NCBI GenBank assembly: GCA_016882555.1
Contig: VGPQ01000132.1
Location: 1 to 5,096 of the forward strand
DNA: 5,096 nucleotides
Reading direction: 5' to 3'
DNA from: Cyanobacteria bacterium M_surface_7_m2_040
Lineage (GTDB): Bacteria > Cyanobacteriota > Cyanobacteriia > PCC-6307 > Cyanobiaceae
The notes beneath the pieces were generated by a model. It had not been told where the DNA came from and did no database searches. It worked only from the letters and a program-made list of their open reading frames with translations. The position numbers and the translations under genes were made by a program. Each line of letters starts with the position of its first letter. The stretch's first letter is position 1. Below, piece after piece: positions 1 to 4,430 of this stretch.

Positions 1-551
1 AAGGCCGCGGCGGCGATCGCCGCGGCGGGGGCCGCGGCCGTGACAACCGCCGCGGGGGCCAGGAGCGCGATTCCGAATGGCAGGAGCGGGTGGTGCAGAT
101 CCGCCGCGTCTCCAAGACCGTGAAGGGCGGCAAGAAGATGAGCTTCCGGGCCATCGTCATCGTCGGCAACGAGCGGGGCCAGGTGGGCGTGGGCGTCGGC
201 AAGGCCGGCGATGTGATCGGGGCCGTGCGCAAGGGCGTGGCCGACGGCAAGAAGCACCTGGTCAAGGTGCCCCTCACCCGCCATAACTCGATCCCCACCC
301 TCAGCAATGGCCGCGACGGCGCCGCCAGCGTGCTGATCCGTCCCGCCGCCCCTGGTACGGGTGTGATTGCGGGCGGCTCGATCCGCACCGTGCTGGAGTT
401 GGCCGGCATCAAGAACGTGCTGGCCAAGCGCCTGGGCTCCAAGACGCCCCTGAACAACGCCCGTGCCGCCATGGAAGCCCTGGCTGCCCTGCGCACCCAC
501 AAGGAGACCGCCAAGGAGCGGGGCATCTCCCTCGAGCAGATCTACTCCTGA
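1..551 (+). CDS. rpsE: 30S ribosomal protein S5 (5' end outside window)
   Basis: S5 binds 16S rRNA at the back of the 30S subunit and acts in decoding fidelity and mRNA entry. Reading from base 3, 182 residues are visible up to the TGA at 549-551, and no start codon of the true N-terminus is in view. Visible residues 1-23 are a disordered Arg/Gly-rich extension. Residues about 24-90 form the double-stranded-RNA-binding S5 domain, including the SKTVKGGKK loop that in E. coli S5 is the site of spectinomycin-resistance changes, and the [13 protein letters not shown] turn. Residues about 95-182 form the C-terminal S5 fold ([25 protein letters not shown]). An internal GTG at base 90 is a codon within the S5 domain, not the start, because conserved S5-type sequence (SEWQERV) lies upstream of it. 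The gene is followed after 11 nt by rplO with no rpmD (L30) between, as in cyanobacteria. Identity is certain; only the N-terminal length is unknown. Confidence 0.97.
   Translation, partial: GRGGDRRGGGRGRDNRRGGQERDSEWQERVVQIRRVSKTVKGGKKMSFRAIVIVGNERGQVGVGVGKAGDVIGAVRKGVADGKKHLVKVPLTRHNSIPTLSNGRDGAASVLIRPAAPGTGVIAGGSIRTVLELAGIKNVLAKRLGSKTPLNNARAAMEALAALRTHKETAKERGISLEQIYS
3..60 (+). repeat. GC-only degenerate repeat coding an RGG-type S5 extension
   Basis: The hexamer CCGCGG recurs at 5-10, 20-25, 32-37 and 50-55, within nearly pure G/C sequence. An extended imperfect palindrome is centred between bases 16 and 17, containing GCGATCGC at 13-20, the octamer known as HIP1 in many cyanobacteria. 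The repeat is in frame and encodes Gly, Arg and a few Asp/Asn residues, so it is part of the S5 gene and not a separate element. The single HIP1 match may be a by-product of the GC repeat. Confidence 0.6.
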
Positions 552-562
552 GGTCCTGAACC

Positions 563-1015
563 ATGTCGATGAATCTCCAGAGCCTCAAGGCCAATCCCGG
601 CGCCCGGCGCCGCAAGTTGCGCAAGGGTCGTGGCATTGCCGCCGGCCAGGGCGCCAGCTGCGGTTTCGGCATGCGCGGTCAGAAGTCGCGCTCGGGCCGT
701 CCCACCCGCCCCGGCTTCGAGGGCGGCCAGATGCCGCTCTACCGCCGGGTGCCCAAGCTCAAGCACTTCCCCCTGGTGAACCCCAAGCACTTCACGGTGG
801 TGAACGTGGCCAAGCTCGCCGAGCTCAAGGCCGGCAGCACCGTGAATCTCGACTCGCTGGTCAAGGCCGGCATCGTTACCAGCCCCAAGCACCCGCTCAA
901 GATCCTCGGCAACGGCGATCTGAACGTGAAGCTGACGGTGCAGGCCGCCGCCTTTACCGGCACTGCCCGCACCAAGATCGAAGCCGCTGGCGGCAGCTGC
1001 GAAGTCACCGACTGA
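563..1015 (+). CDS. rplO: 50S ribosomal protein L15
   Basis: L15 is a late-assembling protein of the large subunit whose extended basic N-terminus threads into 23S rRNA. The 150-residue product has the usual bacterial length. Residues 12-50 are the basic, glycine-rich extension ([18 protein letters not shown], then [14 protein letters not shown]). Residues 61-82 carry [10 protein letters not shown] and the following conserved stretch. The L15 signature region is at about 112-145, starting KILGNGDL and ending in a conserved A-x3-I-x3-G pattern. ATG 563 is chosen because TGAGG at 549-553, overlapping the rpsE stop, gives a weak Shine-Dalgarno sequence nine bases away; ATG 569 is a possible but poorer start. 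The gene lies 11 nt after rpsE, so the two are surely co-transcribed. It is followed by a strong terminator, which makes it the last gene of the upstream transcription block unless readthrough occurs. Confidence 0.97.
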   Translation: MSMNLQSLKANPGARRRKLRKGRGIAAGQGASCGFGMRGQKSRSGRPTRPGFEGGQMPLYRRVPKLKHFPLVNPKHFTVVNVAKLAELKAGSTVNLDSLVKAGIVTSPKHPLKILGNGDLNVKLTVQAAAFTGTARTKIEAAGGSCEVTD

Positions 1016-1031
1016 GCTGCCGCTCAGCCGC

Positions 1032-1044
1032 CGACCTAAGGTCG
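1032..1044. repeat. Short palindrome just before the terminator
   Basis: CGACCTAAGGTCG reads as a perfect inverted repeat around the central A. As RNA it could fold as a 5-bp stem with a TAA loop, ending two bases before the terminator stem begins. As DNA it could be a small operator. I see the symmetry only; no function is known. Confidence 0.35.
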
Positions 1045-1045
1045 T

Positions 1046-1084
1046 AACCGCTTGCTGGTGGCCCAAACCGGCAAGCGGTTTTTT
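1046..1084 (+). terminator. Strong intrinsic terminator between rplO and secY
   Basis: AACCGCTTGCTGGT (1046-1059) pairs with ACCGGCAAGCGGTT (1067-1080). This is a 14-bp stem with one T-G wobble and a 7-nt loop (1060-1066), followed at once by six T (1079-1084, the first two inside the stem). This is the classic Rho-independent form. It lies 30 nt after the rplO stop. Cyanobacteria are known to lack Rho, so intrinsic terminators of this kind are their main visible stop signals. Its position inside a normally continuous ribosomal-protein operon implies either a new promoter for secY or regulated readthrough. Confidence 0.9.
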
Positions 1085-1173
1085 GCGAGTCGCGCTCCCT
1101 GCAACGGACGGTCGCAAAACGCCCGGAGGCAGAATCCTCCACACTCCAGCCCACCCCCTCACCGCCGAACACC
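1085..1173 (+). promoter_or_regulatory. secY leader with small GGAGG/CCTCC hairpin
   Basis: This 89-nt stretch follows the terminator and would have to hold a secY promoter if termination is complete. I find no convincing -35/-10 pair: TTGCGA at 1083-1088 and CAGAAT at 1130-1135 each match four of six consensus bases but are spaced 41 nt apart. GGAGG at 1125-1129 and CCTCC at 1136-1140 can form a 5-bp stem with a 6-nt loop. GGAGG is a perfect Shine-Dalgarno core but sits 44 nt before the secY ATG, too far to serve it, and no in-frame start lies closer to it. Bases 1136-1173 contain only three G, so the start region should be unstructured. Confidence 0.35.
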
Positions 1174-2493
1174 ATGCTTGTCAGCCGGGGACGCAACCCC
1201 AGCGCCGGGGAAATCTTCAGCCAGCTGTTCCAGTCGAAGGGGCTGCGCGAGCGGGTGATCACGACCCTGGGGCTGCTGCTGCTGGTGCGCCTGGGGATCT
1301 ACATCCCGATGCCCGGCATCGACAGGGTGGCCTTTCAGGATTTCCTGCAGCGCGGCGGCCAGCTGATCGGCTTTCTCGACATCTTCACCGGCGGCGGCAT
1401 CTCCACCGTGGGTGTGTTTGGGCTGGGGATCCTGCCGTTCATCAATGCCTCGATCATCATTCAGCTGTTGACGGCTGCCCTGCCCCAGCTCGAAGAGCTG
1501 CAAAAGAACGAGGGCGAGGCCGGCCGGCGCAAGATCGCCCAGATCACCCGCTACGTGGCCCTGGGCTGGGGTGTGCTGCAGAGCACGGTGTTTGCCCTGA
1601 TCCTGCGCCAGTACGCCTCCGCCGACATCCCGCAGGGGGTGTTTGTGGTGCAAACCGCCCTGGCCCTGGTCACCGGCTCGATGGTGGTGATGTGGATCAG
1701 TGAAGTGATCACCGAGCGAGGCATCGGCCAGGGAGCATCCCTGGTGATCTTCCTGAACATCGTGGCCACCCTGCCCAAGGCCCTGGGCTCAACCATCGAA
1801 CTGGCCCAGAGCGGCGACCGCAGCACCGTCGGCGGCATTGTGGTGTTGGCCCTGGTGTTTCTGGTCACCATCGTCGGCATCATTTTTGTGCAGGAGGGCA
1901 ACCGGCGCATCCCGATCGTGAGCGCCAAGCGCCAGGTGGGTGGGGCCAACCTGCTGGCGGCACGCCAGAGCTACCTGCCGCTGAAGCTCAACGCCGGCGG
2001 CGTGATGCCGATCATCTTTGCTTCGGCGGTGGTGTTCCTGCCGCTGACGATCGCCAACATCACCGGTGCTCCCTGGCTGATCAAGGTGGCCAGCCTGCTC
2101 AACCCCAACAGCAGCACCCCCTGGCTCTACGCCCTGGTGTACTTCGCTCTGATCCTGGGGTTCGGCTTCTTCTACGCCTCGCTCACGGTCAACCCGATCG
2201 ACATTGCCACCAACCTCAAGCGCACCGGCGTGGCTGTGCCGGGCGTCAGGCCCGGATCTGCCACAGCCCAGTACCTGGGCGCCGTGCAGAACCGCCTCAC
2301 CCTGCTGGGGGGCCTGTTCCTGGGGGCCGTGGCGATCATTCCCTCGGCTGTGGAGGGCGCCACCCAGGTGCGCACCTTCCAGGGGCTGGGTGCCACCTCG
2401 CTGTTGATCCTCGTGGGCGTGGCGATTGACACCGCCAAACAGGTGCAGACCTATGTGATCTCCCAGCGCTACGAAGGCATGGTGCGGCAGTGA
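1174..2493 (+). CDS. secY: Protein translocase subunit SecY
   Basis: SecY is the ten-helix channel of the SecYEG translocon, exporting unfolded preproteins with SecA and inserting membrane proteins; in cyanobacteria it serves both plasma and thylakoid membranes. The 439-residue product is full length. TM1 is at about 28-46 and the plug/re-entrant segment at 61-77 (GFLDIFTGGGIS). The first SecY signature is around 85-99 (GILPFINASIIIQLL) and the second at 180-197 (TERGIGQGASLVIFLNIV). The cytosolic C4 loop is at about 240-256 (QEGNRRIPIVSAKRQ). The C5 loop at 348-361 holds VPGVRPG, with the SecA-critical arginine at 359. TM8-10 follow to the C-terminus. ATG 1174 gives the N-terminus MLVSRGRNPS typical of picocyanobacterial SecY. 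There is no Shine-Dalgarno close to it. It is cut off from rplO by the terminator and followed by adk after 175 nt. Confidence 0.97.
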   Translation: MLVSRGRNPSAGEIFSQLFQSKGLRERVITTLGLLLLVRLGIYIPMPGIDRVAFQDFLQRGGQLIGFLDIFTGGGISTVGVFGLGILPFINASIIIQLLTAALPQLEELQKNEGEAGRRKIAQITRYVALGWGVLQSTVFALILRQYASADIPQGVFVVQTALALVTGSMVVMWISEVITERGIGQGASLVIFLNIVATLPKALGSTIELAQSGDRSTVGGIVVLALVFLVTIVGIIFVQEGNRRIPIVSAKRQVGGANLLAARQSYLPLKLNAGGVMPIIFASAVVFLPLTIANITGAPWLIKVASLLNPNSSTPWLYALVYFALILGFGFFYASLTVNPIDIATNLKRTGVAVPGVRPGSATAQYLGAVQNRLTLLGGLFLGAVAIIPSAVEGATQVRTFQGLGATSLLILVGVAIDTAKQVQTYVISQRYEGMVRQ

Positions 2494-2668
2494 TCAGCGG
2501 CGCCAGGAACCAGACGCCTTCACGCAACACCTGCTCTCACAGCCTGCACTCCAGACATGCACTGAATGCCCTCAGCCAAGCACCCTCAGCCCTGGTCCTC
2601 ACGCTCTCCCCATTGAGGTCAGAGGCCATCCCAGCCATCAACCATCCCGTCTCGCCCTCCGACCCGCC
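2494..2668 (+). other. C-rich spacer between secY and adk
   Basis: No terminator with a T-run and no good promoter is visible; TTGAGG at 2613-2618 is the only -35-like box and has no partner. A 9-nt direct repeat, CCCTCAGCC, occurs at 2569-2577 and 2583-2591. An open frame of 60 codons spans the spacer exactly, from a GTG at 2490 overlapping the secY stop to a TGA at 2670-2672 overlapping the adk start. Its predicted product is Ser/Pro-rich and resembles nothing I recognise, so I do not call it a gene. The last 40 nt before adk hold five G. Confidence 0.5.
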
Positions 2669-3250
2669 GTGACCAAACAACGCCTTCTCTTCCTTGGCCC
2701 CCCTGGAGCGGGGAAGGGCACCCAGGCCCAGCAGCTGGCGGCTCGCCAGGGGCTGTTGCACCTGTCCACCGGCGACCTGCTGCGCGCCGAAGTGGCGGCG
2801 GGTACCCCACTGGGCCAGGAAGCCCAGGCGGTGATGGCCCGCGGCGAACTGGTCAGCGATGGGCTGGTGCTGGCCATCGTGCGCAGCCGGCTTGAGCAAC
2901 AGGCGGCCAGCCTCAACCGCGGCGAGCCGGGGCCCAGGGGTTGGCTGCTGGACGGGTTCCCCCGCAACCTGGCCCAGGCGGAAGCCCTGGAAGCGCTGCT
3001 CAACGAGCTCAACCAACCGATCGAGCTCGTGGTGCTGATGGAGCTCGACGATGGTGTGCTGATGCAGCGGCTGCTGAGCCGCGGCCGCGACGACGACAAC
3101 ACCGCGGTGATCCAGCACAGGCTGGAGGTGTACCGGCAGCAGACCGCACCACTGATCGCCCATTACCGCCAGCAGAACCTGCTCGAACCGGTGGCCGCCG
3201 AAGGCAGTGTCGACGAAGTGGCTGCCCGGATCGAAAGCCTGCTGCAGTGA
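2669..3250 (+). CDS. adk: Adenylate kinase, short-LID form
   Basis: Adk catalyses ATP + AMP to 2 ADP in the cytosol, setting adenylate balance. The 193-residue product carries the P-loop GPPGAGKGT at 10-18 (Lys16), the AMP-binding STGDLLR at 33-39, and DGFPRN at 95-100 with the conserved Arg99. RGRDDDN at 138-144 stands where the LID domain lies, followed by Arg151 and Tyr155 in [10 protein letters not shown]. The LID is the compact type without the zinc-binding or 27-residue insertion, usual for cyanobacterial enzymes. A stretch at about 80-90 ([11 protein letters not shown]) between the NMP domain and DGFPRN looks longer than in homologues I recall. The start is GTG 2669; no in-frame ATG or GTG precedes it in the C-rich leader and there is no Shine-Dalgarno. 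secY-adk adjacency is common in bacteria. Identity is secure. Confidence 0.96.
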   Translation: MTKQRLLFLGPPGAGKGTQAQQLAARQGLLHLSTGDLLRAEVAAGTPLGQEAQAVMARGELVSDGLVLAIVRSRLEQQAASLNRGEPGPRGWLLDGFPRNLAQAEALEALLNELNQPIELVVLMELDDGVLMQRLLSRGRDDDNTAVIQHRLEVYRQQTAPLIAHYRQQNLLEPVAAEGSVDEVAARIESLLQ

Positions 3251-3263
3251 TCTTGCTGCGACC

Positions 3264-3306
3264 AGGGGGATCTTGACCCTTGTGATAGGGTGTCGGTTTG
3301 CAAATT
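3264..3306 (+). promoter_or_regulatory. Possible promoter or operator before rpmJ
   Basis: TTGACC at 3273-3278 matches five of six bases of the sigma70-type -35 box, but no good -10 stands 16-18 nt downstream; the nearest AT-rich block is CAAATT at 3301-3306. ACCCT at 3276-3280 is mirrored by AGGGT at 3287-3291 (6-nt gap). The same CCCT can also pair with AGGG at 3264-3267, so two exclusive small hairpins are possible. Promoter activity here is conjecture. Confidence 0.25.
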
Positions 3307-3307
3307 C

Positions 3308-3313
3308 GGAGAG
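3308..3313 (+). promoter_or_regulatory. Ribosome binding site of rpmJ
   Basis: GGAGAG lies ten bases before ATG 3324. It is the clearest well-placed Shine-Dalgarno in the window, and it decides this start against the in-frame upstream extension that runs back into the end of adk. Confidence 0.75.
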
Positions 3314-3323
3314 CACAACGCCC

Positions 3324-3437
3324 ATGAAGGTGCGTGCCTCAGTCAAGAAAATGTGCGACAAGTGCCGGGTGATTCGTCGCCACGGCCGGGTGATGGTGAT
3401 CTGCGCCAACCCGAAGCACAAGCAGCGCCAGGGCTGA
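3324..3437 (+). CDS. rpmJ: 50S ribosomal protein L36
   Basis: L36 is the smallest large-subunit protein, a zinc-ribbon knot that stabilises 23S rRNA junctions. The 37-residue product has the usual length for the zinc-binding (C+) form. The ligands are visible as Cys11, Cys14, Cys27 and His32 (MCDKCRVI, then [11 protein letters not shown]). The start [11 protein letters not shown] is canonical and is preceded by a good GGAGAG. It lies 73 nt after adk and 64 nt before rpsM. In many bacteria map and/or infA lie between adk and rpmJ; both are absent here. Confidence 0.97.
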   Translation: MKVRASVKKMCDKCRVIRRHGRVMVICANPKHKQRQG

Positions 3438-3448
3438 CCTGGACGCCT

Positions 3449-3466
3449 GCCACCCCCTTGGGTGGC
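3449..3466 (+). other. Stable hairpin between rpmJ and rpsM, no T-run
   Basis: GCCACCC (3449-3455) and GGGTGGC (3460-3466) form a perfect 7-bp stem with a CCTT loop, 11 nt after the rpmJ stop and 35 nt before rpsM. No T-run follows, so it is unlikely to terminate alone. It could be an RNA processing or stability element, or a protein-binding leader structure. It sits at the junction corresponding to the E. coli spc/alpha operon border. Confidence 0.5.
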
Positions 3467-3501
3467 TGCCCATCACTCAACCTTTCGACTTCAATTCCCA
3501 C

Positions 3502-3867
3502 GTGGCAAGGATCGCCGGCGTTGATATCCCTCGCGACAAGCGGGTCGAAATCGCCCTCACCTACGTGTATGGCATCGGCCTGACGCGTGCCCAGAAAATT
3601 CTCGCCAAGACCGGCGTGAATCCCGACACCCGCGTCAAGGATCTCTCAGACGCCGACGTGCAGAAGCTGCGCGGTGCCGCCGAGGGCTTCACCCTCGAAG
3701 GCGACCTACGCCGGCAGGAGGGCATGGCCCTCAAGCGCCTCCAGGACATCGGCTGTCTGCGGGGTCGTCGCCACCGCCTCGGGCTGCCGGTGCGTGGACA
3801 GCGCACCCGCACCAATGCGCGCACCCGCCGCGGCGCCCGCAAGACCGTGGCCGGCAAGAAGAAGTAA
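3502..3867 (+). CDS. rpsM: 30S ribosomal protein S13
   Basis: S13 sits in the head of the 30S subunit, forms intersubunit bridges, and its C-terminal tail touches the P-site tRNA. The 121-residue product is full length: [16 protein letters not shown] at the start, a helix-two-turns-helix region at about 14-50 ([14 protein letters not shown]), and the signature [14 protein letters not shown] at 87-100. A basic tail follows ([15 protein letters not shown] to KKK). The start is GTG 3502, placed by the invariant S13 N-terminus. The leader before it is pyrimidine-rich with two G in the last 36 bases and has no Shine-Dalgarno. It opens the alpha-type block rpsM-rpsK-rpoA. rpsD, whose product S4 represses this block in E. 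coli, is not in it. Confidence 0.97.
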   Translation: MARIAGVDIPRDKRVEIALTYVYGIGLTRAQKILAKTGVNPDTRVKDLSDADVQKLRGAAEGFTLEGDLRRQEGMALKRLQDIGCLRGRRHRLGLPVRGQRTRTNARTRRGARKTVAGKKK

Positions 3868-3949
3868 GGCTCTGCCAGCGCCATCCCGCTCTGCCGCGCT
3901 CGTTTGCCTCCCGCACTCGGCTCGTCACCAGAGCGTTCTCCGTTCCCCC

Positions 3950-3960
3950 GATCACCTCCT
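3950..3960 (+). promoter_or_regulatory. 11-nt look-alike of the 16S rRNA 3' end in the rpsK leader
   Basis: GATCACCTCCT is identical to the 3'-terminal anti-Shine-Dalgarno region of bacterial 16S rRNA (GGAUCACCUCCU). It ends 21 nt before the rpsK ATG. A 5-bp, 3-nt-loop hairpin (GCCTG 3961-3965, CAGGC 3969-3973) follows directly. The identity is seen; a role in control is only inferred, and chance in a C-rich leader is possible. Confidence 0.3.
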
Positions 3961-3981
3961 GCCTGCAGCAGGCTCTCCACC

Positions 3982-4374
3982 ATGGCCAAGCCCGCCAAGA
4001 AATCCGGCGCCAAGAAGATCAAGCGCAACGTGCCCAACGGCGTTGCCCACATCCAGAGCACCTTCAACAACACGATCGTGTCGATCACCGACACCGCCGG
4101 TGAAGTGATCAGCTGGAGCTCAGCTGGCGCCAGCGGCTTCAAGGGTGCGCGCAAGGGCACTCCCTTTGCCGCCCAGACAGCCGCCGAGGCTGCTGCCCGC
4201 CGGGCCCTGGAGCAAGGCATGCGCCAGATCGAAGTGTTGGTGCGTGGCCCTGGTTCAGGCCGGGAGACCGCGATCCGAGCCCTGCAGGTGGCCGGTCTGG
4301 AAATCACCCTGATCCGGGATGTCACGCCCCTGCCCCACAACGGCTGCCGCCGTTCGAAGCGTCGTCGGGTCTGA
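3982..4374 (+). CDS. rpsK: 30S ribosomal protein S11
   Basis: S11 lies on the 30S platform, near the mRNA exit and the 3' end of 16S rRNA. The 130-residue product has the usual length. Residues 1-15 are the basic tail ([15 protein letters not shown]), followed by [18 protein letters not shown] at 20-37 and [20 protein letters not shown] at 46-65. RGPGSGRE is at 88-95, and the signature VTPLPHNGC at 114-122 ends in a basic tail. The Asn120-Gly121 pair corresponds to the isoaspartate-forming site known in E. coli S11. The tail reads [10 protein letters not shown] where most bacteria have GCRPPK. ATG 3982 is the family start. The frame is open upstream to TTG 3904, but that 26-residue Pro/Ser-rich extension is not S11-like and is rejected. 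There is no usable Shine-Dalgarno. rpoA follows after 56 nt. Confidence 0.97.
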   Translation: MAKPAKKSGAKKIKRNVPNGVAHIQSTFNNTIVSITDTAGEVISWSSAGASGFKGARKGTPFAAQTAAEAAARRALEQGMRQIEVLVRGPGSGRETAIRALQVAGLEITLIRDVTPLPHNGCRRSKRRRV

Positions 4375-4430
4375 ACCGGCACCCCCTACAAGCCGCCAGG
4401 CGCTGTTCCCCCTCTCTGCCCCTCTCGACC

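Noticed and set aside
13..20. HIP1 octamer as a lineage marker
   Set aside because: GCGATCGC occurs once, inside a GC-only repeat, so it cannot support a claim of HIP1 enrichment.
542..1162. 206-codon ORF on the minus strand over rplO and the terminator
   Set aside because: It is a shadow of rplO in the antisense frame, with no family resemblance, and it runs through the terminator stem.
1083..1703. 206-codon + strand ORF overlapping the secY start
   Set aside because: Out of frame with the unmistakable SecY sequence; the product is Arg/Ala/Pro-rich noise typical of a shifted GC-rich frame.
2491..2668. Terminator after secY
   Set aside because: Short GC palindromes such as GGCGCC occur near the secY stop, but there is no long stem and no T-run.
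3207..3323. Upstream extension of the rpmJ frame into the end of adk
   Set aside because: L36 begins at MKVRASV, and GGAGAG stands ten bases before that ATG.
2537..3421. 294-codon ORF on the minus strand covering adk and its flanks
   Set aside because: It is the mirror of the adk and rpmJ coding sequence. High G+C at third positions suppresses stops in the opposite frame, and the product has low-complexity His/Gln/Val runs and no recognisable domain.
3869..3895. Direct repeat GCTCTGCC at 3869-3876 and 3888-3895
   Set aside because: Two 8-nt copies in a C/T-rich spacer are expected by chance and have no flanking structure.
3904..3981. N-terminal extension of rpsK from TTG 3904
   Set aside because: The extra 26 residues are Pro/Ser-rich leader translation. 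S11 proteins begin at the MAKP-type start, which is at 3982.
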